A DNA stretch of 64,000 bases from Bacteroidota bacterium (lineage in GTDB: Bacteria; Bacteroidota; Bacteroidia; Chitinophagales; Chitinophagaceae). Positions 36,507 to 43,914 of this stretch are shown here, in pieces. The stretch covers positions 104,027 to 168,026 of the forward strand of contig VBAT01000014.1 in NCBI GenBank assembly GCA_005884665.1. The letters run 5' to 3'. Position 1 is the first letter of the stretch. The number at the start of each line of letters is the position of its first letter. The notes below the pieces were generated by a model. It searched no databases and was not told the origin of the DNA. It worked only from the letters and a program-made list of their open reading frames with translations. Made by a program: the position numbers and the translations under genes.

Positions 36507-39500
36507 ATGTGGAGGATTATCTTGCCATTCAACTTTATCTTATTCTGCTGTATAAATGTAAATGCGCAACAACAGTGGGACAGGCCCATGGATCTTAAAA
36601 ACTGCTCCATCGATATTAAAGCCGATCTTTTTATTGCCACGACTTTTATTGAAATGGAGTTTTGTAATTCCAATGACCGCGATATTGAAGGCCTTTACCA
36701 GTTTGAATTGAAACCGGGACAGGTCATCACTTCGTTCCAACTCAGCCTGAACGGAAAATACCGTGATGGTTCTATCGAAGAAAGATGGAAAGCGGCCAAT
36801 GCTTACAATTCGGTGGTTGGAAAACGTATTGACCCGGCATTGCTGACCATGATCTATCCTGAACACTACACTCTACGGATCTATCCCATTCCTGCAAAAG
36901 GATGCCGTAAGGTAACGATGACCGTCCAGCAGTTGCTCAACGCTGAAAATAACAATCTCGTGTATTCTCTTCCTTTGAATATTGGCAACACGGTTGATCA
37001 TTTCGTGTTGAACATAGCAACAGACCGGAAAGCAACCCCAGCGACAAAGGCGGGACTTATTGCTGAGAAGCTTTTTGCAGCTGAAAATGAAAAATATGCA
37101 CTTCACTGGGAAGCCACGAATATATCTTTGAAAGGTCCAATCGCTTTTTCAATGGCACTAGCGCTTCCTTTCGCGCTTTGCACCCAATCGAACCAACAGC
37201 AAACATTTTTTGCACTCCGGTTTATGCCATCGCTCTCAGGAGAGAACCCGATTCACCCAAAGACGGCAACTATTTTCTGGGATGCTTCAGCTTCGCAGTC
37301 AAAAAGGGATATCAACAAAGAGATAAACTTTCTTAAACAATTTATTTCTTATCACCGTATTCCCGAGATGACGATAATACCCTTCAATCATAAACTGCTG
37401 GATACAGCTACCTTTCAAACAGAAAATAGTAATTGGCAACAGTATTTGCGGGATATTGATTATGATGGCGCCACTCAATTGGGCCTGATTGACCTGGCAA
37501 AGCTGAAGTCAGACATCTTTTTTTTATTTACCGATGGAAATAACACTTACGGTAAGTCCGGGCCGAAGACTGGCAGTGCATTGATAACCTGTGTTCATAC
37601 CTCGCCTGTAGCCAACCTTGAGTCCTTGCGAAAAATCGTCGGGGCAGGCGGCGGTAAGGTTATTGACCTGAATAAAGTAAGCATGAGCTCGGCGGTAAAC
37701 AGCTGCAGCCAGGCGGAAACCTGGCTGATGGACATTACCTCGGCAAGCAGAAAAGTGTTGATAGAACAAACCATGCCTGCCCGGCAACAAACAACGTTGC
37801 TGATCAATGGATCGATGCCAGCGGGGAATGATACGCTGTACTTCTATTATGGTAATAACAGCCGGGTCACACACATTGAAAGGATACCGGTCAGGTCAAC
37901 TGCTGGATGCACGGGTTCGGCAATTGACAGGATAACCATGCTGGGTAATTTTGATCGTGTCATTCGTCATTCTTCATGGAGCAACCTTATTGATTTTGGT
38001 TTGCGGGAAAAAATAGTGACGCCCAACACCGCCTACATCGTCCTGGAAAGGGTCGAAGATTATATCCGGTACAATATCGCTCCTCCCAAAGACCTGGAGC
38101 CCGAATGTGAGAAGATGAACTATGTAAAGCGTGATACCCGCAACGAAAGAAATAAAATTGACGAGGTAAGTGAGTATGATATTCTTAACAACGTGGCGAA
38201 TGCTTATAATGATCGTATAAAAAAATGGGATGTCAACGAAAGACCGGTGTATGTGATTCCCAAAGACATGGACAGGGGCGATAAAACTCCGGTGACGGTG
38301 GATTATTCACAGATGTCACTGCCTTTACGTGGAAATACATCAGAAGGGTTTTTTGGTGATGTGAGTGGTGGTGTTACAGGGGAACTATCGGAAGTTGTGG
38401 TTACGGGATACAGTTCAAAAAGAAGAAGTATGGCAGGATCAATAGCTGTCGTTACCGGTGCTGAGGTTTTTTCATCTGCGACCAGCATAGAGCAGGCCTT
38501 GCAGGGAAGAGTAGCGGGACTAGATATCAGTTCATCCGGCGTACCGGGCGGAGCTTCTGTGGTCACTATCCGTGGAATGGCAAGTATCGGGAGTAGCAGT
38601 GAACCGCTCTATGTGATAGACGGGATACCGGTGTCAGGTAATGTGAACGATTTTGTGAACGTTCACGATATTGAATCGATCATTGTGCTGAAAGACCAAA
38701 GTGCCTCGGCGATCTATGGCAGTCGCGCCGCTTCGGGAGCTATAGTGATAACGACCAAAAAAGGAAGAACAAATTATAGCAACTGGTATAACAATAAAGC
38801 CTACCGGTTAAAGGATATGCCAGATATGGAATACCTGGAGGAACTGAAGGCTGCGGATCGTTATGAAAAGATCGATGTGTATGAAAAACTAAGGGAGGAA
38901 TATGGTGGTGACGCAGGTTTTTATTTTGATGTCGCACAACATTTGTTTGAATGCGGGTTGAAAAAGAAAGCATTTGAAATACTGGTGAACGCTACTGAAG
39001 CGGCAAATGGTAGCCAGGCTGTGATAGTTGCAATAGCGTACACGTTGGAGAACTGGAAAGAATTTGAAGAAGCCATAAATATTTATGAGCAATTGGTTAA
39101 CGATAACCCTTTTAACCTGAATTTTTACCGGGACCTTGCCTGGGCACATTACCAGGCTGGTCATTACCAGCAGGCAGTTGATGTTTTATATGCAGCGATC
39201 AGCATGAATACAGCTCAGGAAAATATTAACATGTATGCAAAGGCTATGATGCTGGGTGACATGAACGCTATTATTGCCCTGCACGGGTCAGAGATTGCCA
39301 CTGGCGCTATTCCATCATCGATCATCAAATCCCTGCCTGTTGATATCCGACTTGAGATTGATTGTAACAAAGGCAATCTTTCCGGGATAAGTATCAATGA
39401 ACCCGACGGCCAGAACTGCAATTATACAAACCCGGTAACAAAGAACGGAGGAACAACACTACAGGGCTATTATTGGGGTTATAATACACCGTTTGAGTAC

Positions 39501-39695
39501 CAGATAAAGAGTGCACCGGCCGGGAAATATAAGATCAAAGTAAATTACTATGACTATTACTCAGGTTCGATACCCACGTTCATAAGGATCAGAAAAATTG
39601 TCAATTTCGGCAAACAGGACCAGGCGATCGAGGTGGAGAATGTGATCATGGATAATCAATATGGTGAAATAGAGATTGCTGAGATCACGCGATAA
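36507..39695 (+). CDS. VIT domain / VWA-like / SusC-type plug / TPR multidomain exported protein
   Basis: 1062 residues from ATG 36507 (a GTG at 36501 is also possible). A signal peptide ends near NVNAQ. The start of the mature part (about 20-140) matches a VIT domain (KADLFIATTFIEMEFCNSND, then IEGLYQFELKPG). A VWA-like region with LFTDGNNTYG follows (about 240-400). Residues about 624-753 are a TonB-receptor plug with SusC wording: SEVVVTGYSSKRR, LYVIDGIPVSG, AIYGSRAASGAIVITTKKG. TPR helices (about 770-920) and a C-terminal beta domain complete it. There is no outer-membrane barrel, so it cannot be a normal TonB receptor. Function unknown. Confidence 0.75.
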   Translation: MWRIILPFNFILFCCINVNAQQQWDRPMDLKNCSIDIKADLFIATTFIEMEFCNSNDRDIEGLYQFELKPGQVITSFQLSLNGKYRDGSIEERWKAANAYNSVVGKRIDPALLTMIYPEHYTLRIYPIPAKGCRKVTMTVQQLLNAENNNLVYSLPLNIGNTVDHFVLNIATDRKATPATKAGLIAEKLFAAENEKYALHWEATNISLKGPIAFSMALALPFALCTQSNQQQTFFALRFMPSLSGENPIHPKTATIFWDASASQSKRDINKEINFLKQFISYHRIPEMTIIPFNHKLLDTATFQTENSNWQQYLRDIDYDGATQLGLIDLAKLKSDIFFLFTDGNNTYGKSGPKTGSALITCVHTSPVANLESLRKIVGAGGGKVIDLNKVSMSSAVNSCSQAETWLMDITSASRKVLIEQTMPARQQTTLLINGSMPAGNDTLYFYYGNNSRVTHIERIPVRSTAGCTGSAIDRITMLGNFDRVIRHSSWSNLIDFGLREKIVTPNTAYIVLERVEDYIRYNIAPPKDLEPECEKMNYVKRDTRNERNKIDEVSEYDILNNVANAYNDRIKKWDVNERPVYVIPKDMDRGDKTPVTVDYSQMSLPLRGNTSEGFFGDVSGGVTGELSEVVVTGYSSKRRSMAGSIAVVTGAEVFSSATSIEQALQGRVAGLDISSSGVPGGASVVTIRGMASIGSSSEPLYVIDGIPVSGNVNDFVNVHDIESIIVLKDQSASAIYGSRAASGAIVITTKKGRTNYSNWYNNKAYRLKDMPDMEYLEELKAADRYEKIDVYEKLREEYGGDAGFYFDVAQHLFECGLKKKAFEILVNATEAANGSQAVIVAIAYTLENWKEFEEAINIYEQLVNDNPFNLNFYRDLAWAHYQAGHYQQAVDVLYAAISMNTAQENINMYAKAMMLGDMNAIIALHGSEIATGAIPSSIIKSLPVDIRLEIDCNKGNLSGISINEPDGQNCNYTNPVTKNGGTTLQGYYWGYNTPFEYQIKSAPAGKYKIKVNYYDYYSGSIPTFIRIRKIVNFGKQDQAIEVENVIMDNQYGEIEIAEITR

Positions 39696-39721
39696 AAGAT
39701 TTTAAAATTAGTTGCAATAAA

Positions 39722-39754
39722 TTTGGCACTATCGAAAAATTATTTTCATCTTTG
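39722..39754 (+). promoter_or_regulatory. promoter of the leader-AAA-rtcB unit
   Basis: TTTG at 39722-39725, a 21-nt spacer, then CATCTTTG at 39747-39754 (TAnnTTTG with one mismatch). Transcription would start near 39761, about 13 nt before the first tiny ORF. TGGCAC at 39724 recalls a sigma-54 -24 box, but no TTGC lies at the required spacing. Confidence 0.55.
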
Positions 39755-39773
39755 CATCCGCAAAACAAATTAA

Positions 39774-39863
39774 ATGCTCCGCAGACAACAATTACATATC
39801 GAATCAGTGAACCGGGTTAGTCCAGCAGGTGACTATACAGTTTGCGGGGTGTTGAATACATGA
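39774..39863 (+). CDS. leader peptide ORF 1 (29 aa)
   Basis: An ATG-started ORF of 29 codons reading MLRRQQLHIESVNRV... and ending ...GDYTVCGVLNT. No SD is visible, which is normal here. Its 3' end contains TTGCGGGG (39842-39849), identical to the right arm of the terminator that follows 26 nt after its stop. A ribosome at the stop codon would cover that element. I see it as a regulatory leader peptide and not a functional protein. There is no proof of translation. Confidence 0.5.
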   Translation: MLRRQQLHIESVNRVSPAGDYTVCGVLNT

Positions 39864-39914
39864 ATTAACGAATTCAATGAAATACAGGCCCCGCAAGCGA
39901 TTGCGGGGTTTTTT
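39842..39914 (+). promoter_or_regulatory. attenuator 1: antiterminator element plus intrinsic terminator
   Basis: Terminator: CCCCGCAA (39889-39896), loop GCGA, TTGCGGGG (39901-39908), then T6. An identical TTGCGGGG at 39842-39849, inside leader ORF 1, can pair with the same CCCCGCAA and prevent the terminator. The two structures are mutually exclusive. The upstream element ends 39 nt before the left arm. Confidence 0.7.
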
Positions 39915-40059
39915 GTTGAATATAAATCTCACGCTGAGGTGCAACGTATGGACTGCCGTAATAAGGTCGTTGCATGAAATTAGAAGGAAGCTAAATTTTT
40001 TCAAACTGATTTTATGTAAACGAAAACAAACTGAATCTGTAACGAAAGAAAAAATAAAA

Positions 40060-40206
40060 ATGCCGAATAAGATAAAACATACACGATTTACAAGACGCAG
40101 TAATAGAGCGCTATCGTCATTGGGCTATTGCCGTGTGCAGGCGAATATTGTGTGGATGACGGAAAATGATAGTGCTCATAAGCGACCAGGTTATGCCAAT
40201 TCATAA
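40060..40206 (+). CDS. leader peptide ORF 2 (48 aa)
   Basis: 48 residues from ATG 40060: a basic start (MPNKIKHTRFTRRSNRALSS) and a polar tail ending HKRPGYANS. The same frame is open back to an ATG at 39877, but that longer version would include terminator 1, so the short form is preferred. Its 3' end contains CGACCAGGTT (40183-40192), a near-copy of the right arm of the following terminator. The stop lies 24 nt before that terminator, matching the layout of ORF 1. Confidence 0.5.
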   Translation: MPNKIKHTRFTRRSNRALSSLGYCRVQANIVWMTENDSAHKRPGYANS

Positions 40207-40263
40207 AGTGTACACAACACTTTGAAGAGAAACCCGGTCGCAACAAACGACCGGGTTTTTTTA
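40183..40263 (+). promoter_or_regulatory. attenuator 2: antiterminator element plus intrinsic terminator
   Basis: Terminator: AACCCGGTCG (40231-40240), loop CAACAAA, CGACCGGGTT (40248-40257), then a T-run to 40263. The upstream CGACCAGGTT (40183-40192) can pair with AACCCGGTCG at 9 of 10 positions. It ends 38 nt before the left arm, against 39 nt in attenuator 1, and 14 nt before the ORF stop in both cassettes. Confidence 0.7.
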
Positions 40264-40279
40264 TTAGAAAAATTTAAAA

Positions 40280-40372
40280 ATGGAAATAACACTTGTACTG
40301 CACCTGGTAAGTGCGATCCTGGTGACGATCGCCAGGGCAACGGAAAAACCTCCACACAGATGGAGGAAATAA
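40280..40372 (+). CDS. tiny hydrophobic peptide ORF 3 (30 aa)
   Basis: 30 residues starting 17 nt after terminator 2. A hydrophobic N-terminal half (MEITLVLHLVSAILVTIA) is followed by a basic tail (RATEKPPHRWRK), the shape of a small membrane peptide. Its 3' end includes CCTCC...GGAGG (40349-40366), a hairpin that competes for pairing with the SD of the next ORF. Its stop codon (TAA, 40370-40372) overlaps that SD, so translational coupling is likely. Function unknown. Confidence 0.45.
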   Translation: MEITLVLHLVSAILVTIARATEKPPHRWRK

Positions 40373-40382
40373 GGAGGTAGTT

Positions 40383-40517
40383 ATGAAATTTATCATGATG
40401 GTATTGACGATCCGTTTTGTGGCTGAATTGATCACTGGCAAGAGAAAGGTGGTAAGGAATGATGTGTCTGCCGGAGGTCAACAGGTAATTCACCCGGCTG
40501 AATTCAATACAAGATGA
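40383..40517 (+). CDS. tiny peptide ORF 4 (44 aa) with a strong Shine-Dalgarno
   Basis: 44 residues: MKFIMMVLTIRFVAELITGK, then a basic and polar tail ending HPAEFNTR. It is preceded by AAGGAGG (40371-40377) with five bases to the ATG, a textbook SD that is rare in this phylum and in this window. The stop lies 26 nt before the third hairpin, the same spacing as in ORFs 1 and 2. Function unknown: leader peptide or small membrane protein. Confidence 0.5.
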   Translation: MKFIMMVLTIRFVAELITGKRKVVRNDVSAGGQQVIHPAEFNTR

Positions 40518-40543
40518 AGATATAATGTGCAGAGGAGGAAAAT

Positions 40544-40574
40544 AAGCGTTCCCGCGATGCAGCGGGGCGCTTTT
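40544..40574 (+). terminator. third hairpin, just before the AAA gene
   Basis: AAGCG (40544-40548) and CCCGC (40551-40555) pair with GCGGG (40562-40566) and CGCTT (40568-40572), followed by a short T-run. It ends 11 nt before the AAA ATG, leaving no room for a promoter between them, so AAA transcription must pass through it. I could not find a matching upstream antiterminator copy for this one. Confidence 0.6.
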
Positions 40575-40584
40575 CCAAAAATTA

Positions 40585-41682
40585 ATGAATGATTTAAATG
40601 TAAAAAAGATGGAAAATTTATTTACCCAGAAAGTTATCAATGCAAACAACGTTTTTGCCGACAATTTCCTGGATGTTAAGATGCTGTACCTGTATAATTT
40701 TAACAGGTTACCGAGCATACATTTTATCGGGAATATCGATGGTGAAAAAGCTTTTGCCGCGATTAAAGAAAAGCTTGCGGCGGAAATTATGAATATTCAC
40801 CAGCGGAAATGGTATAAAAAGAAGAAAAAAGTATTTGAGTTCGATAATACGGTAATCGTAATGAACGGGAATTGTATGTTGGAACTTGATGATAATTTTT
40901 GCGAGATATTGCATGATGGAAAGAACCCCGAGGGCATACAAATGGTAATTGACATCGTTCTCCAGTTTAAAGAAAAAGAACGAAGACAGCCCCTGGAAGT
41001 TAATCTTATCGTGCAGGGTAGAAACCGGCTGGAATTAAAGGCGATGGAGATTAAACGTACGAAACTCGACCTGGATCTTTTTTATGACGGGAATTTTAAA
41101 GAAACCGACGAAATAATCAGGAAAAGATTAAGCCGGAAGAACGATAAGGGTGTTGTGTTGTTGCACGGCTTGCCAGGTACCGGCAAAACGACTTACCTGC
41201 GCTACCTGGTTGGCAAGATTAAAAAAAGGGTTTTGATTTTATCGCCGTCCGTAGCCGATAATCTCATGAATCCTGAGTTCATTGAGCTATTGATCAACAA
41301 TCCAAATACGGTATTGATCATTGAAGATGCAGAAAATATCATAATGGAGAGGCGGCAAAGCAGTCGTTCATCCGTGTCCAATCTTTTAAATATATCAGAT
41401 GGATTGCTGGCGGACTTTTTGAATGTACAGTTGGTATGCACCTTCAACAATTCAATTGCAACCGTCGACAGTGCATTAACACGAAAAGGAAGATTGATCG
41501 CAGCATATGAATTTGGGAAGTTGAAAATAGCGAAGGCCCAGCAGCTAAGCGATCATTTTGGGTTTAATACGAGCATCAACAGACCGATGACTATTGCTGA
41601 AATCGCTAACCAGCACGAAGAAGAACAAAAGACCGGCCAAATGGAAATAATCGGATTCAAGTGGGAGACAGGATCGGCTTGA
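40585..41682 (+). CDS. AAA-family ATPase with unassigned N-terminal domain
   Basis: 365 residues from ATG 40585 (ATG 40609 is an alternative). Residues 1-180 form a mixed domain I do not recognise. The AAA module follows: Walker A GLPGTGKT (195-202), Walker B VLIIEDAENI with Glu247-Asp248, sensor-1 CTFNN (285-289), and arginines at 300 and 303 in the finger position. SVSNLLNISDGLL recalls BCS1-type AAA proteins. The RtcB gene follows 55 nt later, so it probably remodels RNA-protein complexes or assists RNA repair. That role is inferred from context. Confidence 0.8.
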   Translation: MNDLNVKKMENLFTQKVINANNVFADNFLDVKMLYLYNFNRLPSIHFIGNIDGEKAFAAIKEKLAAEIMNIHQRKWYKKKKKVFEFDNTVIVMNGNCMLELDDNFCEILHDGKNPEGIQMVIDIVLQFKEKERRQPLEVNLIVQGRNRLELKAMEIKRTKLDLDLFYDGNFKETDEIIRKRLSRKNDKGVVLLHGLPGTGKTTYLRYLVGKIKKRVLILSPSVADNLMNPEFIELLINNPNTVLIIEDAENIIMERRQSSRSSVSNLLNISDGLLADFLNVQLVCTFNNSIATVDSALTRKGRLIAAYEFGKLKIAKAQQLSDHFGFNTSINRPMTIAEIANQHEEEQKTGQMEIIGFKWETGSA

Positions 41683-41737
41683 ATTGACAGGATGAATTCC
41701 TGAGGAAGACAAGACTTAAATTAAAACTTGAAAGCAA

Positions 41738-43186
41738 ATGAGCAAACTTAAGATACGTGGCAAAGAGCTCCGGTCCATCGGTTACCCTGAAGGACCGGTC
41801 GTCAGCATTGCTATGAATATAATGGAAAAAAATTTCAAACACCTGCCGCACGGAGAGGCGATGGAGATACTGGGATCAATTCTCCAAAGTCCGAATGAAT
41901 ATGCAGGTGACCCGGTACTGGGCAATATTGCAAAAGCATTGCTGCCTAAGCCGGAAACGGACGGAGTAGCAATTTCCTTAAACAACAACGGTATTCAATT
42001 CAATGTTTTTGGAAGCGAGTACATCGAAGAAGGTGCGATGCATCAAATGTATACAGCCGCGAAATTGCCTGTTGCAGTAGCTGGGGCATTGATGCCAGAT
42101 GCACATTCAGGCTATGGATTGCCTATCGGGGGTGTGTTGGCAACAGAAAATGCCGTTATTCCTTATGGAGTAGGCGTGGATATTGGTTGCCGGATGTGCC
42201 TGAGCGTTTTTGATATTGATCCGAACGAATTAATTCAGAGGGAAAACTATTTCGCCCGGGAATTGAACCAAGCTACTTTGTTTGGAAGCGGCGCCCAGTT
42301 TCAGCAAGCGAAAGACCACGAAGTGATGGAAAGAATGGAATTTAATGAAGTCCCAATATTGAAAGCGTTGCATGGAAGAGCGTGGAAGCAACTGGGTTCA
42401 TCGGGTTCGGGAAATCATTTCGCGGAGTTTGGAATAGTTGAGATCAGCGAAAAAGATGCAATACTTGGCATCGATGCCGGATCTTATCTCGGATTGTTGT
42501 CACACTCGGGTTCAAGAGCATTGGGAGCAAACATTGCCAATCATTATACAAAGATCGCGAAGCAGAAAAGGCGTTTGCCCGGTGAAGCCAATAATCTAGC
42601 CTGGTTGAATCTCGACGAAGAAGAAGGGATCGAATACTGGATGGCGATGAACCTGGCAGGTGATTATGCATCCGCCAATCATCATATCATTCACCAGAAG
42701 ATCGCCAGGCAACTGGGACGAAAACCGTTAAAGGTGGTAGAGAACCATCACAATTTTGCCTGGAAAGAAACCTGGGAAGGAAAAGAACTGATCGTTCATC
42801 GTAAAGGAGCAACACCAGCGGGTAAGGATGTACTGGGTATCATTCCCGGATCTATGACTGCAGCAGGTTTTATCGTAAAAGGAAAAGGTGAATCTGCAGC
42901 TGTCAATTCCGCTGCCCACGGAGCAGGAAGAAAGATGAGCCGGACTGCTGCGATAAAATCCATCACGCATGAAGCATTGAAAGATGAATTGAAAAAGCAG
43001 GGTGTAAAACTGATCGGTGGCGGGCTGGATGAAGCGCCGTTTGCTTACAAGGATATCGAATCGGTCATGCGTTCGCAGAAAGCGCTGGTGGATATTGTTG
43101 GAAAGTTTATACCAAGGATAGTGAAGATGGATGGAGCGAAGCATAGGGTCTATGGAAAGAAAGGAGAAAAGGTAGAGGGTGAATAG
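41738..43186 (+). CDS. rtcB: RtcB-family RNA ligase
   Basis: 482 residues. RtcB joins RNA ends carrying 2',3'-cyclic phosphate or 3'-phosphate to 5'-OH, using GTP and Mn. Key residues are present: GVGVDIGCRM (Asp148, Cys151), GSSGSGNHFAEF (His227), LSHSGSR (His256), and the guanylylated histidine in AAHGAGRKMSR (His394). It is longer than E. coli RtcB (408 residues). It forms a two-gene unit with the AAA ATPase and sits behind the attenuator-rich leader. No rtcA or archease gene is nearby. Substrates could be tRNAs cut by toxins. Confidence 0.92.
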   Translation: MSKLKIRGKELRSIGYPEGPVVSIAMNIMEKNFKHLPHGEAMEILGSILQSPNEYAGDPVLGNIAKALLPKPETDGVAISLNNNGIQFNVFGSEYIEEGAMHQMYTAAKLPVAVAGALMPDAHSGYGLPIGGVLATENAVIPYGVGVDIGCRMCLSVFDIDPNELIQRENYFARELNQATLFGSGAQFQQAKDHEVMERMEFNEVPILKALHGRAWKQLGSSGSGNHFAEFGIVEISEKDAILGIDAGSYLGLLSHSGSRALGANIANHYTKIAKQKRRLPGEANNLAWLNLDEEEGIEYWMAMNLAGDYASANHHIIHQKIARQLGRKPLKVVENHHNFAWKETWEGKELIVHRKGATPAGKDVLGIIPGSMTAAGFIVKGKGESAAVNSAAHGAGRKMSRTAAIKSITHEALKDELKKQGVKLIGGGLDEAPFAYKDIESVMRSQKALVDIVGKFIPRIVKMDGAKHRVYGKKGEKVEGE

Positions 43187-43415
43187 TAAATTCGAAAATT
43201 CTACGAAGTGCTAAGCCATCGCTCTCGCTCTCATTCTGTGCCTCATTAGAAGATTTGGCCATGGCGAGTGTTCTTCCTTCACCCGCCATGAGCCACTATT
43301 TAGTTCCCCGTTCTTTGTAGCTTGTAGAAAGACCGGAGTACTATCTTTAAAGTACTGCCAGAGATTAATTCGATGGCAGGAAATGTTGACTATTAGATCT
43401 GTTTTTTCTATAAAT

Positions 43416-43444
43416 GTTATGGTTAGTTTCAAAGTAACCATAAC
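43416..43444. repeat. palindrome related to the one at 4890
   Basis: GTTATGGTTA (43416-43425) and TAACCATAAC (43435-43444) are inverted around nine bases. AATGTTATGGTTAG is shared with 4888-4901. It lies in the 343-bp gap between rtcB and the small minus-strand peptide gene. The rest of that gap holds no gene I can support. Confidence 0.7.
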
Positions 43445-43449
43445 TTGAA

Positions 43450-43480
43450 AAAAACAAAACCTCTGTAGAAACAGAGGTTT
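43450..43480 (-). terminator. terminator of the small peptide gene
   Basis: AAACCTCTGT and ACAGAGGTTT (43457-43466 / 43471-43480) with loop AGAA. On the minus strand the stem is followed by TGTTTTTTT. This is a strong intrinsic terminator for the gene at 43530-43712. Confidence 0.85.
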
Positions 43481-43529
43481 GAACCAAAACTAACTGCTTA
43501 TGAGAAAAATCTCTAAAAGCTATTTTATT

Positions 43530-43712
43530 TCAAGAGGAAATTAATTTCTTTTTAGCTACACCAATACCGAAGAAGCCACCTTCTCTTTCTTCCTGTTCAG
43601 TGATCACGAAATCTTCCGGGTAAGTAGAAAACCTTAATTTACTTATACGCTCTTTTTGCTGTCTTAATCTCCGGAGAGATGTTTTGATAAATTTCTGAAA
43701 AGACTTCTTCAT
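43530..43712 (-). CDS. small basic peptide with a Gly-Gly motif
   Basis: 60 residues. A basic N-terminal helix (MKKSFQKFIKTSLRRLRQQK) is followed by LRFSTYPEDFVITEQEEREG, then Gly-Phe-Phe-Gly-Ile-Gly and a short end KKKLISS. A Gly-Gly after an acidic segment near position 46 recalls double-glycine leader peptides of exported peptides, leaving a core of 14 residues. The terminator 50 nt downstream supports a real gene. No peptidase/ABC exporter or modifying enzyme is nearby, so a RiPP or bacteriocin role is only a possibility. Confidence 0.6.
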   Translation of the reverse strand: MKKSFQKFIKTSLRRLRQQKERISKLRFSTYPEDFVITEQEEREGGFFGIGVAKKKLISS

Positions 43713-43914
43713 AACATCATTATTTACGAACAGTTATAGTTTTCAATTTTCATGCCACGGCAAAAAAAGCAAGAATGCGTTTGCCTTGAGCGAGACCAAT
43801 TGTTGCATCCCGCTATATTTGGGCGAACGGTAATCTAAAAACGGGGTAAAAAATCTACAGGGCGTGACTTTTTAACTCGAATGCAGGGATATTCAGATGA
43901 TTTCCACAGACCTT

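Noticed and set aside
39722-39745. Sigma-54 promoter for the rtcB leader (TGGCAC present)
   Set aside because: No TTGC lies at the -12 spacing, and no RtcR-type activator gene is nearby. The Bacteroidota TTTG / TAnnTTTG reading fits better.
39774-39914. tRNA-like or tRNA gene in the rtcB leader
   Set aside because: I could not find an acceptor stem, a GGTTCGA-type T arm or a CCA-compatible end. The structure is explained by the terminator and its upstream copy.
39877-40206. A 109-residue open frame starting at ATG 39877
   Set aside because: Its first third would be translated from terminator 1 and has a composition unlike a protein. The shorter ORF from 40060 fits the cassette layout better.
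43107-43441. Minus-strand ORFs downstream of rtcB
   Set aside because: They overlap the rtcB 3' end and a palindrome and look like random coding.
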